Assembly (NCBI RefSeq): GCF_009857815.1 | Contig: NZ_WVVW01000001.1 | Coordinates: 372,001 to 436,000, forward strand | Reading direction: 5' to 3' | Source: Pseudomaricurvus sp. HS19 | Lineage (GTDB): Bacteria > Pseudomonadota > Gammaproteobacteria > Pseudomonadales > Cellvibrionaceae | DNA length: 64,000 nt | Shown here: one piece after another, positions 17,733 to 26,303 of the stretch | Layout of the letters: every line of letters starts with the position of its first letter | Position numbering within the stretch: position 1 is the stretch's first letter | Made by a program: the position numbers and the translations under genes | Notes under the pieces: generated by a model | Told to the model about the DNA's origin: nothing | The model's database searches: none | What the model saw: only the letters and a program-made list of their open reading frames with translations

Positions 17733-18658
17733 TCTGATCTTAATTGTTGGATGACGCGCTTGGTCAATATCCTGTAGGTGGAATCTTCAAATCTTGTGCT
17801 GCCAATAAAATGGATCAATGCTGTCGCTTCCACATTGCCGTTATCCGGTGGGAAGAGGTAATTCTGGTATCGAGGCCAGGGCAGGATGCAGGGATCCGGG
17901 GTCTTGGACAAAAGACAGTTGGTGGCGGTCTGTTCGCTGCCCCAGTCCCGCCATACCTCTGATCCAATCAGGGCTTCAATCTCCGATGATAGCTGTATGA
18001 CCTTGTCCACCGTCAAACTGCCTTTCGGGTAACCGGCAAACCCTGCGCAACCCCGCAGATAGGTGTCTCCGGCAGCGAACCAGGAAAGCTGCTGCATCAG
18101 GCGCTCGGTCATGGCCTGCGGATGGCGTTGCGGCCACTCCCTGGCGTAGGCCGCCATGAAGTCTATATGGACGGTTTCCCGCCAGCGGCCATCGGCAATC
18201 ATAAAGGCGCGATTAGCCCGGGCGCAGTTATAGATTTCTGCCAGCGGCGCTGTGGCAATAATGTCGGAATCCAGTTGCACGACGTAAGCGCTTTGTGACA
18301 GTTCGACAATCCTGAACAGGCGCTTCCAGGAGGAGTAGGAGGGGCAGCTGTGGGTATCCACCTCGACGGCGTTGGCAATCGCAATGCCGGGTATGTGATG
18401 GCTCAGGGTTTCCAGGTCTGCAGCACTGAGGCTGCCGTCGTTAATGGCTTCTACCCTTGCATCACCAAAGTTTTTCATAAAGGACTTGATGGCGATGAGG
18501 TACATGTCCAGCGAGGCTGAACCCACCATGGAGGCGACGACGATATTGTCGTCGGCCTGATAGGGGAGTGGGCGGGTGTTGCGTATGCGCCGGCTGTTAC
18601 GATCAAACAGGAGTTTGTTCCATCGTTGCACAAGGGCGTCGGTGTACTGGCGAATCAT
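17729..18658 (-). CDS. GT-A-like glycosyltransferase-type protein
   Basis: 309 residues, no exact family recognised. A strand IVVASMVGSASLDMYLIAIK, then a donor region YVVQLDSDIIATAPLAEIYN with a DxD motif (LDSDI) around residue 130, indicate a nucleotide-diphospho-sugar transferase fold. It runs opposite to the core operon and forms a pair with the TPR gene upstream of it on the same strand (15-base gap). Base composition is like the core, not like the AT-rich cassette next door. Likely adds a sugar to the same or another surface glycan. Confidence 0.68.
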   Translation of the reverse strand: MIRQYTDALVQRWNKLLFDRNSRRIRNTRPLPYQADDNIVVASMVGSASLDMYLIAIKSFMKNFGDARVEAINDGSLSAADLETLSHHIPGIAIANAVEVDTHSCPSYSSWKRLFRIVELSQSAYVVQLDSDIIATAPLAEIYNCARANRAFMIADGRWRETVHIDFMAAYAREWPQRHPQAMTERLMQQLSWFAAGDTYLRGCAGFAGYPKGSLTVDKVIQLSSEIEALIGSEVWRDWGSEQTATNCLLSKTPDPCILPWPRYQNYLFPPDNGNVEATALIHFIGSTRFEDSTYRILTKRVIQQLRSD

Positions 18659-18673
18659 CTGGCTACCCTGGAG

Positions 18674-19474
18674 TTAATGCTGGGTTGGTGCTTCGGATAT
18701 TGGTGCTTCGGATAACAGGCGTTTCAGGCCAGGCAGGGGGTAGCCGAGGGCTTCCGCTTTGGTGGCGCACTGTTCTGCCAGCTCCAGATTCCCTGATTTG
18801 TAGGCTGTAAGACCGAGGAAATAGACAATCTCCGCGTTTTCGCCCTTGCTGAATTCGTTGGCGGCAGCGAACTCCTTCAAGGCCTGGTCGTACTCGTTCT
18901 GGGCATAGTAAATAAGCCCGTAAGCGGTTTTGATGGCAGGGTTGTCCGGGTGGTACTTTTCGATCTCCTGCAACACCTCCATCGCCTTGTCGACTTCACC
19001 CATCTCTTCATAGGCCATGGCCAGGGTAAAGGCCATGTCGGCGGCCCAGGTGTTGGTTTTGGCAATTCTGGAATAGCTGTAGTTGGTGTTGTTGACCACC
19101 TGCTCCAATAAAGTGTCCCTGGCTTTACCGGAAGGGAGTCGTTTGGCCCGGTTGAGCTTGATGGCACCGCCGCAGTAATGCCAGCCGCCGACTTGCCAGA
19201 TTAATCGGCCCCAGCCGCTGCGTTGTCCCTTGGCTTTGTAGATTCTGGCCAGGTCCAGGTTGGGGGTTTTGTCCGCAAGGGCTTCCTTGCAGATTTCGCT
19301 GGACGCCATGAATTCCATATCAGTTGGCGTGAAGTTGTAGGCAAGGCCGGTTTGGGAAAGGGAGAACAGCATCAAGACGGCGAGTAGCCGCCTGGCGTTG
19401 CACTGCGGTAGCCGCAGTTTGCGGAACTTGTGGAGCCGTACCAGATAATCCATTGCCTTTGATCCAGATTCCAT
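18674..19474 (-). CDS. Secreted/periplasmic TPR protein
   Basis: 266 residues with an N-terminal hydrophobic segment (RRLLAVLMLFSLSQTGLA, about residues 28-45) that looks like a signal peptide preceded by a long basic n-region. Tetratricopeptide-type helical repeats occupy residues about 135-250 (for example MAYEEMGEVDKAMEVLQEIE, YAQNEYDQALKEFAAANEF). The start may be ATG 19453 rather than 19474. The C-terminal end contains a five-residue duplication (SEAPI SEAPT) produced by a perfect 15-base tandem repeat. TPR proteins are common scaffolds in polysaccharide secretion; a role here is inferred from location only. Confidence 0.78.
   Translation of the reverse strand: MESGSKAMDYLVRLHKFRKLRLPQCNARRLLAVLMLFSLSQTGLAYNFTPTDMEFMASSEICKEALADKTPNLDLARIYKAKGQRSGWGRLIWQVGGWHYCGGAIKLNRAKRLPSGKARDTLLEQVVNNTNYSYSRIAKTNTWAADMAFTLAMAYEEMGEVDKAMEVLQEIEKYHPDNPAIKTAYGLIYYAQNEYDQALKEFAAANEFSKGENAEIVYFLGLTAYKSGNLELAEQCATKAEALGYPLPGLKRLLSEAPISEAPTQH
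18685..18714. repeat. 15-base perfect tandem duplication in the TPR gene
   Basis: TTGGTGCTTCGGATA occurs twice head to tail within the last codons of the TPR gene. It keeps frame and encodes SEAP-containing copies. Probably a recent slippage event. Confidence 0.9.
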
Positions 19475-19737
19475 GCGTGGGGTGGGAGCTTGTTCTGTCC
19501 GTGGTTCCCAATTATATTACACAACGTTATGTATTATCAGTTGCCACATTAGCATTGCGGTATATGAATGCAAGCTGTGCGGCGATACAAATTCGCTGAA
19601 TGTGGTGGCTTTAGCCATTGTGCCGGATCGCTGGCAGTGGCGGTAGAGCTACCACAGGAGGCCACGCTTCCAAACCGGATTCTGACATCAGGGTGATGCC
19701 GATCCGTGTTTGCCAATGCTCGGGAAATTTGCGCAGG
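19475..19737. promoter_or_regulatory. Divergent promoter region between TPR gene and ATP-grasp operon
   Basis: 263 AT-rich bases between divergently transcribed operons, so both promoters must lie here or just inside. A possible sigma-70-like pair for the + operon is TTGCCA (19539-19544) and TATGAA with 16 bases between; the match is weak. No strong inverted repeat was seen. Confidence 0.4.
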
Positions 19738-21477
19738 ATGGGGCAGAAATCACAAGGAAAAGTGCTGGTTCTGGATGGTGATATGGTGTCGGCACTCTCC
19801 GTCGCCCGTTCATTGCATCGCCGTGGGCTGGAAGTCCACGTAGCCAGTAATATCACTGCAACACTTAGCCGTTATTCGCGCTCTGTGGATCGTTATTTCG
19901 TTTGCCCGGACCCCATGGGGAACGCGGCTCTGTTTCTTGTCTGGCTGCTCGCGCTCATCCGCAAGGAACGGTACTCGCTGGTTATTCCGGTAACCGAGAG
20001 AACACTTGTCCCTATCCATAACAACAGGGAGCAATTTGCTCACCTGCCTGTGGCCATGGCTGCTAAATCTTCTCTCGATCAGGTGTTGGACAAAAAACTG
20101 ACGTTTGCACTGGCAGAGCGTATTGGTGTTCCTGTACCTCGCAGCCAGCTGGTGGCGACGCCGGATGATCTTCCGCGACTATCTGACTGGTGCAGCTTTC
20201 CGGTGGTGGTCAAGCCCGGCAGCTCCATGGGTGAATCCAGCGAGCTGGGCAGGGCACAGCTGAAAGTGGAGTATGCCTTCGACGCCGGACAACTGCAGAA
20301 ACTGGTGCGCAACGCCCTCAATTATGGCGAGGTGATATTGCAGGAGTATGTGGCGGGCGTCGGGGCGGGTATTGAGGTGCTGGCCAGTGAGGGCAGGGTG
20401 CTGTTTCATTTTCAGCACCAGCGCCTGCATGAGGTGCCGCTCACCGGCGGTGGCAGCAGCTTGAGGAAGAGCGTAGCCGTGACCCCGCAACTACTGGAGG
20501 CCACCGGCAAACTGATTGAAGCCCTGAACTGGACCGGGGTGGCCATGGTGGAGTTCAAGCAGGATCTCGCCAGTGGGCAGTTTTCCCTGATGGAAGTGAA
20601 TGGGCGTTTCTGGGGGTCACTGCCCCTGGCCGAAGCGGCCGGAGCCGATTTTCCCGGTATGCTGTACGAGCTGTTGGTTGGCCAGCAAACAGAATTCCCC
20701 CAGTCCTATCAAACAGAGGTGCATTGCCGGCGCTTAACCGCAGATGTCCACTGGTACGAGTTGGCCCTGCGCAAAGCGGCGCCGCCGCAGTTGGGTGTTG
20801 TGCCGTCGCGGAAGACGATGTGGCGCGATTTCCTGGGCATGTTTTCACCCCGGCATCGCTTCGACGTACAGAAGCTGGCCGATCCCTTGCCGGGACTGCT
20901 GGAGCTGCTGTGGTTGGGCCGGGACTATTGCGAACGTTTGTATGGCGTTCTCCGTCGCCGTCAGGCGCTGCGCCGGGAGAAGCAACGCTGCGCCGCCGGC
21001 GGTTCGCTGGAGGGGGCACTGTCAGGCGCAGAGAACCTGCTGTTTCTCTGTTACGGTAATATCAATCGCAGTGCAGTTGCCGGCCTGCTGGCAAAACAGT
21101 TGATGCCGAATCTGGCTGAGCATGTGCGCTCAGCCGGATTTCACCCGGCCAGTGGTCGTCCAATGGATGGCGTCATGCAGCAAGTCGCTCACAGCAACGG
21201 CCTGGCAACGGACAATTTTGCCTCCAGTGCCTTGTCAGCCACAGAGGTGGCCGCCGCAGACGTGATTTTTGTCATGGAACTGGAGCATCTCGTAACATTG
21301 TCAGAACAATTCCCCTGGGTAAGTTCCAAAGCATTTTTACTGGGCGGACTGGCGGCTGGCAGTGGACCTTTGGAGATCGCGGATCCCTATGGGAAATCCC
21401 GGGATGACTACGAGGGCTGTTATCGGCAGGTCGCCGCCAATATTGCCGCCTTACAAGCCAGAATGGAGGCCGCATGA
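19738..21477 (+). CDS. ATP-grasp ligase fused to low-molecular-weight phosphotyrosine phosphatase
   Basis: 579-residue two-domain protein. Residues 1 to about 400 form a carbamoyl-phosphate-synthase-like ATP-grasp ligase: N-terminal strand KVLVLDGDMVSALSVARSL, the loop FPVVVKPGSSMGESSE, and the metal-binding end SLMEVNGRFWGSLPLAEAA. Residues about 433-579 form a complete LMW-PTP/Wzb-type phosphatase: P-loop CYGNINRS with nucleophile Cys438 and Arg444, and the general-acid Asp549 in ADPYG. Wzb-like phosphatases normally act on Wzc-type tyrosine kinases in capsule export; ATP-grasp enzymes join a carboxylate to an amine or thiol. ATG 19738 fits the conserved domain start; upstream readings add unlikely sequence. 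First gene of a seven-gene operon; overlaps the next start by four bases. Confidence 0.88.
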   Translation: MGQKSQGKVLVLDGDMVSALSVARSLHRRGLEVHVASNITATLSRYSRSVDRYFVCPDPMGNAALFLVWLLALIRKERYSLVIPVTERTLVPIHNNREQFAHLPVAMAAKSSLDQVLDKKLTFALAERIGVPVPRSQLVATPDDLPRLSDWCSFPVVVKPGSSMGESSELGRAQLKVEYAFDAGQLQKLVRNALNYGEVILQEYVAGVGAGIEVLASEGRVLFHFQHQRLHEVPLTGGGSSLRKSVAVTPQLLEATGKLIEALNWTGVAMVEFKQDLASGQFSLMEVNGRFWGSLPLAEAAGADFPGMLYELLVGQQTEFPQSYQTEVHCRRLTADVHWYELALRKAAPPQLGVVPSRKTMWRDFLGMFSPRHRFDVQKLADPLPGLLELLWLGRDYCERLYGVLRRRQALRREKQRCAAGGSLEGALSGAENLLFLCYGNINRSAVAGLLAKQLMPNLAEHVRSAGFHPASGRPMDGVMQQVAHSNGLATDNFASSALSATEVAAADVIFVMELEHLVTLSEQFPWVSSKAFLLGGLAAGSGPLEIADPYGKSRDDYEGCYRQVAANIAALQARMEAA

Positions 21478-22499
21478 CGGTTGTACCAGGCATGGCTGCA
21501 GCGGAGACAGGCGAGAAGCCCCAATCGGCTGCTGCGCCGTTTTTTTCCGTTGTGATTCCCTCCCGCAACCGCGCCACTCTGCTGGGGGAGGCACTGGACT
21601 CGGTGCTGAACCAGAGTTTCAGCAAGCGTGAGATTATCGTGGTGGTGGATGGCGGCAGTGCCGAAGCACTGGAGCAGTACCGGAAGCTGGAACAGTCGCA
21701 GCCGGACGTCAGATTTTATTATCTGGTTCATCGGGAAAATGGCCACGGACCAAGTTACGCCATGAATTATGGCGTTAGCCAGGCACAGGGTGATTATGTC
21801 TGTTTTCTCGACGACGATGATCTCTGGACCGACCCCGGGCATCTTGCCCGGGCGCGGGCGTCACTGGAGCAGACGCAGGCGGCGGATCTCTATTTCAGCA
21901 ACCAGGAGGCTTATCGGGCCAACGGCGAGCTGGTGACCCCCAACCCATGGATTCTGGACCTGAACCAGTGGCTACCGCCGTCGGTGTACGAGTGCGGCAG
22001 TCACCGGGTCGACGCCGAATTTCTGTTGCGCAGTAACGGCTTTGCCCACTTCAATTGCTCAATTTATCGCACCGCATTCTTCCGGGGTATCGGTGGGCTG
22101 GATGAAAATATCCGCTACGAAAACGACCGCGATCTGTATCTGCGGGCTATAGACCGGGCAGAGCGCATCCTGTTGAATCCTGCCATCATTGCCCGGCATC
22201 GAGTGCCTGACAGCACCCGGGTGAGCAACGCCTCTACCGTGGTCAGTGATCTGCAGAAGCGTATTTTTCAGCTGATGGTGTATGAAAAGGGTCAGCTGTT
22301 TGCACGTACCGAACTGGTACGGGCCCATTGCAAACGGGCTAAGGGTTATCAACTGAAACACATCGCAGAAAGTCTCTCTCAGCAGGGCCGCTATAGTGAT
22401 GCTGCCAGCTATGCGTGGGAAGGATGGTCGGTAGCGCCGACCGTAAAGTGGTTTTTAAAGGCGCTGCAGATACAGCTGTCAGCGGGCAGGAGACGATAA
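21474..22499 (+). CDS. Glycosyltransferase, GT2 family
   Basis: 341 residues with a standard GT-A family-2 domain: FFSVVIPSRNRATLLGEALD, then VVDGGSAEALEQY and the DxD region CFLDDDDLWTDPGHL. A C-terminal helical segment (from about residue 230) follows. The initial ATG overlaps the upstream stop (ATGA) and the stop is directly followed by the sulfotransferase ATG, so it is translated as part of the operon. Should transfer one sugar; donor unknown. Confidence 0.92.
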   Translation: MTVVPGMAAAETGEKPQSAAAPFFSVVIPSRNRATLLGEALDSVLNQSFSKREIIVVVDGGSAEALEQYRKLEQSQPDVRFYYLVHRENGHGPSYAMNYGVSQAQGDYVCFLDDDDLWTDPGHLARARASLEQTQAADLYFSNQEAYRANGELVTPNPWILDLNQWLPPSVYECGSHRVDAEFLLRSNGFAHFNCSIYRTAFFRGIGGLDENIRYENDRDLYLRAIDRAERILLNPAIIARHRVPDSTRVSNASTVVSDLQKRIFQLMVYEKGQLFARTELVRAHCKRAKGYQLKHIAESLSQQGRYSDAASYAWEGWSVAPTVKWFLKALQIQLSAGRRR

Positions 22500-23261
22500 A
22501 TGGAGTTATTGGAGCATCTGGTAACGGCCACCAGAAAGCCCGGCCTGTTCCGGACTCACCAGCCGCTGTTCCTGCTCAGCCATATGCGCGCGAATACCAG
22601 CTTATTGGGGCATATTTTGGGGTCAAATCCCGCCATTTGCGGGTATTACGAGATGCACAACGGCTACTACAGCTGGAAAAGCCTGCTCCGGCAGAAGCTG
22701 CTCTATTACCGGGATCATGACCTGAAGCCCCAGGCAAAGTACATGTTTGACAAGGTCCTGCACGATTTTCATTATGTGGATATGAATCTGCTGAACCAGG
22801 CCAACGCGCGCATCATGTTTTCAGCACGGGAACCCGAAAAGACCATCAAGAGTACCCTCAGCCAGTTCCGCCGCGAACGCCCCGGCCACGAATTCTGCGA
22901 TACGGAAGAGGTGTGCCAATATTATTGCCAGCGCCTGCAGACACTGGAACAGATGGCGGCGGCAGCCCACGAATATGTCTATTTCGATGCGGATGAGCTG
23001 CGCCGGAATACCGCTGAACTGCTGCAGCGGCTGACGACCTGGCTGGAGCTGGACGTTCCACTGCGGCCGGAGTTTGATAATTTCCACTTCAGCGGCAAGC
23101 TGGATTCCGGTGACCTGTCAGGCAGGCTGGCATCGGGCAAGGTTGAAAAGTCCACGTCGGATTACTCGGATATCGAGATCCCGGAAACACTTCTGGAACA
23201 GGCGCAGGACGCCTATGCCAGATTCACCGTCACTATGGAGGCAGGTTCGCTGCCACTCTGA
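22500..23261 (+). CDS. Sulfotransferase-family protein
   Basis: 253 residues of the PAPS-dependent sulfotransferase fold. The 5-prime-phosphate-binding segment is LLSHMRANTSLLGHILGSNP near the N terminus, and the 3-prime-phosphate site appears as ARIMFSAREPEKTIKSTL. It would transfer sulfate from PAPS to a hydroxyl or amine of a sugar or lipid. No PAPS-synthesis genes are nearby. It starts directly at the preceding stop codon and precedes the ACP gene by 11 bases. Sulfation would make the polymer anionic, which would suit a marine bacterium; that is inference. Confidence 0.82.
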   Translation: MELLEHLVTATRKPGLFRTHQPLFLLSHMRANTSLLGHILGSNPAICGYYEMHNGYYSWKSLLRQKLLYYRDHDLKPQAKYMFDKVLHDFHYVDMNLLNQANARIMFSAREPEKTIKSTLSQFRRERPGHEFCDTEEVCQYYCQRLQTLEQMAAAAHEYVYFDADELRRNTAELLQRLTTWLELDVPLRPEFDNFHFSGKLDSGDLSGRLASGKVEKSTSDYSDIEIPETLLEQAQDAYARFTVTMEAGSLPL

Positions 23262-23272
23262 TCACCCGGTTT

Positions 23273-23530
23273 ATGGAAACAGGTATGGATGCACTGGAAA
23301 TCACTAAAGAAGTTTTAAAAATCTGTCTGCAGCAGGGGGAGCGGGCTGACAGTTATACCGCCGATACCCCGTTGATGGGTGCTATCCCGGAATTCAACTC
23401 GCTGACCATTGTCACCATTGTCACCACCCTGGAAGAGCAGCTGGGCTGTGAGGTGTACGATGATGAGCTGGAAGCGGAAATATTTGAGACGGTTGGTTCG
23501 CTGGCAAAGTTTGTCGAAACCAAGCTCTGA
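23273..23530 (+). CDS. Acyl carrier protein
   Basis: 85-residue (81 from ATG 23285) phosphopantetheine-binding carrier. The attachment serine is Ser43 in PEFNSLTIVTIV, where the common DSL motif reads NSL. Strongly acidic helices follow (VYDDELEAEIFE). Carrier proteins of this kind accompany the acyl-CoA ligase and hydrolases of exosortase A loci. It probably carries an acyl or aminoacyl group activated by the ligase encoded at 29440-31044. Confidence 0.88.
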   Translation: METGMDALEITKEVLKICLQQGERADSYTADTPLMGAIPEFNSLTIVTIVTTLEEQLGCEVYDDELEAEIFETVGSLAKFVETKL

Positions 23531-23540
23531 AGCCTGAGAT

Positions 23541-24365
23541 ATGAAGGACTATCAGCTCAAACCGGGATTTGTACCAGGCTCCGCAGGACGCCTCTACGCG
23601 CTCGACGTTGAGCCCGTGGGGGAGGTCCTGGCGCAAGCTGTCTACCTGCCTCCTCATGGCGAGGAGCTTAATCGCTGCCGAACCATGATTGCCGGCCAGG
23701 CCCGGGAGCTGGCCAAGCGTGGTATCGCCTGCCGCCTGCTGGATTACTACGGGACCGGCGACAGCGAAGGGGATTTCAGGCAGGGAAACTGGCCGCTGTG
23801 GCTTGCCGACGCGGCAGCGCAAATAACGGAGTTGCAGAGCAGGGCATCCAGGCCGGTTGTTGTGGTGGGCTGCCGCCTTGGAGCCATGCTGGCCATGGAC
23901 CTGTTGGCAGACAGCTCGCTGAAAATTCATCAGGTGGTACTGGTACAGCCGGTGTTGCAGGGCAAACAGTACGTTACCCAGCTGTTGCGTCAACGTATGG
24001 CGTTGCAGATGAGTACCGGTGCCGAGGTGGAAAACACCGACCAATTGCGCGAGCGCATTGCCCGGGGCGAAACCCTGGAGATTGGCGGTTACGAATTCGC
24101 CGCCGATCTTCTCACCCACCTGGATGGTGTGAGCCCGGAGCGCTGGGGCTCGCTGCGGGATGCCTCCATCGTCTGGATCGAGCATGTCTCCGATGCTGCC
24201 AAAGAGATCGCTATCGTCTCCCGCAAGATCGTGGCGCAGTTGCAGGAACAGGGCAACGCCGTGGCACCGGTACGGGTGTGTACGCCACCGGTGTGGCAGC
24301 TGCACGAAAGGGAATGTGTGCAGGGCGCGGTAACCGCCTTTGCCAATCTGGAGTTATCGGTTTGA
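23541..24365 (+). CDS. Exosortase A-associated hydrolase 2 (alpha/beta fold)
   Basis: 274 residues, TIGR03101-like. Opening FVPGSAGRLYALDVEPVG and the substrate-loop region LPPHGEELNRCR match the group, and LLDYYGTGDSEGDF is the strand-4 region. In the nucleophile elbow, where serine hydrolases have GxSxG, this protein reads GCRLG, so the catalytic position is Arg; it may not be a conventional serine hydrolase, or another residue is used. It follows the ACP gene by 10 bases, and its stop overlaps the next start. Confidence 0.86.
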   Translation: MKDYQLKPGFVPGSAGRLYALDVEPVGEVLAQAVYLPPHGEELNRCRTMIAGQARELAKRGIACRLLDYYGTGDSEGDFRQGNWPLWLADAAAQITELQSRASRPVVVVGCRLGAMLAMDLLADSSLKIHQVVLVQPVLQGKQYVTQLLRQRMALQMSTGAEVENTDQLRERIARGETLEIGGYEFAADLLTHLDGVSPERWGSLRDASIVWIEHVSDAAKEIAIVSRKIVAQLQEQGNAVAPVRVCTPPVWQLHERECVQGAVTAFANLELSV

Positions 24366-25258
24366 ATGCGCCTGAACACAGAGCCATTACCTTCCACTGC
24401 GGTGATGACGAGCTGGTGGGTATCCTGACCATACCGGCCGGGGCCGCGAGCAGTGTCAAAAGTGGTGTTATCACCTTGCCTGCGGGTGGGCCGCAATATC
24501 GGGTGGGGATGGGGCGGCAGTTGCTGCAAATGGCCAACCGCTTTGCGGAAAATGGTACTGCTGTACTGCGCTTTGATTACCGCGGCGTAGGTGACAGCGA
24601 TGGCGTTTTTGAAGATTTTCACACCGTGGAGCCTGACCTGCGGGCAGCGATTGTGGCCTTCCGGGAACACCTGCCATCACTGCAGGAGATTACCCTGTAT
24701 GGAGGCTGTAACGCGGCCTCTGCCATTATGATGTACGCCCACGGCTTGCCATGTGTAAATGCCATTATGGTGAGCAATCCCTACCTGGGCAGCGGGGCGC
24801 CCAGCGCCCATGCCCGGCGCATGCACTTTATCGAGCGCGTACAGCAGCGGGAATTCTGGCAGAAGCTCTTTTCCGGTCAGTACGACCTGCGGGAATACTG
24901 GCGTGCGTTGCTGGCGGTTGCCAAAAGGAAGTTGCGGCCGGAAACCGGAAAGCCCGCAGAACAGGAAGCTGCTAAAGGTGGGGCCCCGCGCAAGGCACAG
25001 ATACCGGTATTGGAATTGATGCTCCACGGTATGCAGCAATTCAGCGGTGAAAGCCTGATTTTCCTCAGCGGTCGCAGTATTCAGTCGAAAGAGTTTCAGG
25101 CTCTGGTCAAACACAATCGTGGCTGGAAGCAGATGATGAAAGGGCGTCGGGTCGAGCAGCTGTTCTTGCCGGACGCCGATCAGGCGTTTTCCACCACCGA
25201 GCAGCGCAGCCGCATGATTGATAATGCACTGAAATGGTTTACAGCCCGCGCGCACTAG
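24362..25258 (+). CDS. Exosortase A-associated hydrolase 1 (alpha/beta fold)
   Basis: 298 residues, TIGR03100-like: LPAGGPQYRVGMGRQLLQMA, then VLRFDYRGVGDSDG, an oxyanion/lid-type pattern. The nucleophile elbow reads GGCNAA, placing Cys where serine is usual, which suggests a cysteine hydrolase or acyltransferase. The start is TTG overlapping the upstream stop by four bases (TTGA); no in-frame ATG or GTG lies in a better place. With hydrolase 2 and the ACP it forms the conserved trio seen near exosortase A in several bacteria. Proposed role: release or transfer of the group carried on the ACP. Confidence 0.86.
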   Translation: MNAPEHRAITFHCGDDELVGILTIPAGAASSVKSGVITLPAGGPQYRVGMGRQLLQMANRFAENGTAVLRFDYRGVGDSDGVFEDFHTVEPDLRAAIVAFREHLPSLQEITLYGGCNAASAIMMYAHGLPCVNAIMVSNPYLGSGAPSAHARRMHFIERVQQREFWQKLFSGQYDLREYWRALLAVAKRKLRPETGKPAEQEAAKGGAPRKAQIPVLELMLHGMQQFSGESLIFLSGRSIQSKEFQALVKHNRGWKQMMKGRRVEQLFLPDADQAFSTTEQRSRMIDNALKWFTARAH

Positions 25259-25302
25259 CCGCGGAATCCCGTCCCTGTTGGCAAATTACAGAGCCCTGGC
25301 CC

Positions 25303-26295
25303 ATGTCTGAACCTTTGGTCACCATAATCATTCCGGTTTTCAACCGGGAAGCCCTGGTTCACTACTCCATCGAGTCCTGCCTGCAGCAGACCTATCCCCA
25401 CCTGGAGATTCTCTGTATCGACGACGGCAGCAGCGATGGCTCGGTGGCGGTTGTAGAGGCGTATGCGGCAGCTGATGAGCGGGTGAAGTTGCTTATCAAC
25501 GAGCGCACCAAGGGCGTGGCAGGAGCAAGGAACACAGGGCTTCTGCAGGCGGCGGGCAAGTATATTGCGTTTCTGGACAGTGACGACCGTTACAAGCCAT
25601 TTCATATTGAGAAGATGGTGGCACTGCTGGAGTCCAATGAAGACATCGACTGGGTCTATGCCGACTTTGAGCGGCGTCAGGGGGATACCGTCAAGGTGGA
25701 TTCTGTGTTCCGCAACAATGAGCTGGTGCGGGCGGGAAAGGATACGGTGACCCGGGGCGAGCTCCACGTGCGTGAAGGCGACCGCCAGGCGGAGTGGCAT
25801 CTGCTGTACGAACGCATAGCCGGCTTGCACACATCGGTGGTACGTCGTGCGGTGATCGAACGCTGTCTGTTTGATGAGTCACTGGTCATGTTTGAAGACT
25901 GGTACTTCCGCTTTGAAGCGCTGAAAGCGGGATTCAAACTGGCTTATCTGTTCGCGGTACACCATGAATACTATATCCATGATGCCAACCTCTGTTCATC
26001 GGATGTCGGTGGGGATATCGCCAAGAAAGATCGCACGGTACAGCAGTTCCGGCAGTTGCTGGAGAAGGTATTTGCGCGCAGCGACCTGACGCAGGGTGAG
26101 CGCAAGGCATTGCATAACTACGGCGCCCAGAAGTTGTTCTGGGATTACGGCTACTGGTACGAAAAAGCCGGTGACCTGCAGCGGGCCGATGCGGTCATGT
26201 GGCAGGCAACAGTGCTGGCATCGTTTGCGCCTTTGTACCTCTCCCGCTACCTCTATTTCTGGTGCCGCAAGCAGCTCAGACTTTTGCGCGGCTGA
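25303..26295 (+). CDS. Glycosyltransferase, GT2 family
   Basis: 330 residues from ATG 25303. The GT-A domain is plain: LVTIIIPVFNREALVHYSIE, then CIDDGSSDGSVAVVEAY and AFLDSDDRYKPFH (DxD). The C-terminal part (EDWYFRFEALKAGFKLAYLF) is typical of family 2. An upstream in-frame reading from 25234 would overlap hydrolase 1, so the later ATG is preferred although its ribosome site is poor. Last gene of the + operon; its end faces the asparagine-synthase-like gene. Confidence 0.91.
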   Translation: MSEPLVTIIIPVFNREALVHYSIESCLQQTYPHLEILCIDDGSSDGSVAVVEAYAAADERVKLLINERTKGVAGARNTGLLQAAGKYIAFLDSDDRYKPFHIEKMVALLESNEDIDWVYADFERRQGDTVKVDSVFRNNELVRAGKDTVTRGELHVREGDRQAEWHLLYERIAGLHTSVVRRAVIERCLFDESLVMFEDWYFRFEALKAGFKLAYLFAVHHEYYIHDANLCSSDVGGDIAKKDRTVQQFRQLLEKVFARSDLTQGERKALHNYGAQKLFWDYGYWYEKAGDLQRADAVMWQATVLASFAPLYLSRYLYFWCRKQLRLLRG

Positions 26296-26303
26296 TCATT
26301 GAC

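Noticed and set aside
23798-24361. Upstream extension of hydrolase 1 inside hydrolase 2
   Set aside because: It would overlap most of the hydrolase 2 gene in a different frame; the protein domain starts at the TTG at 24362.
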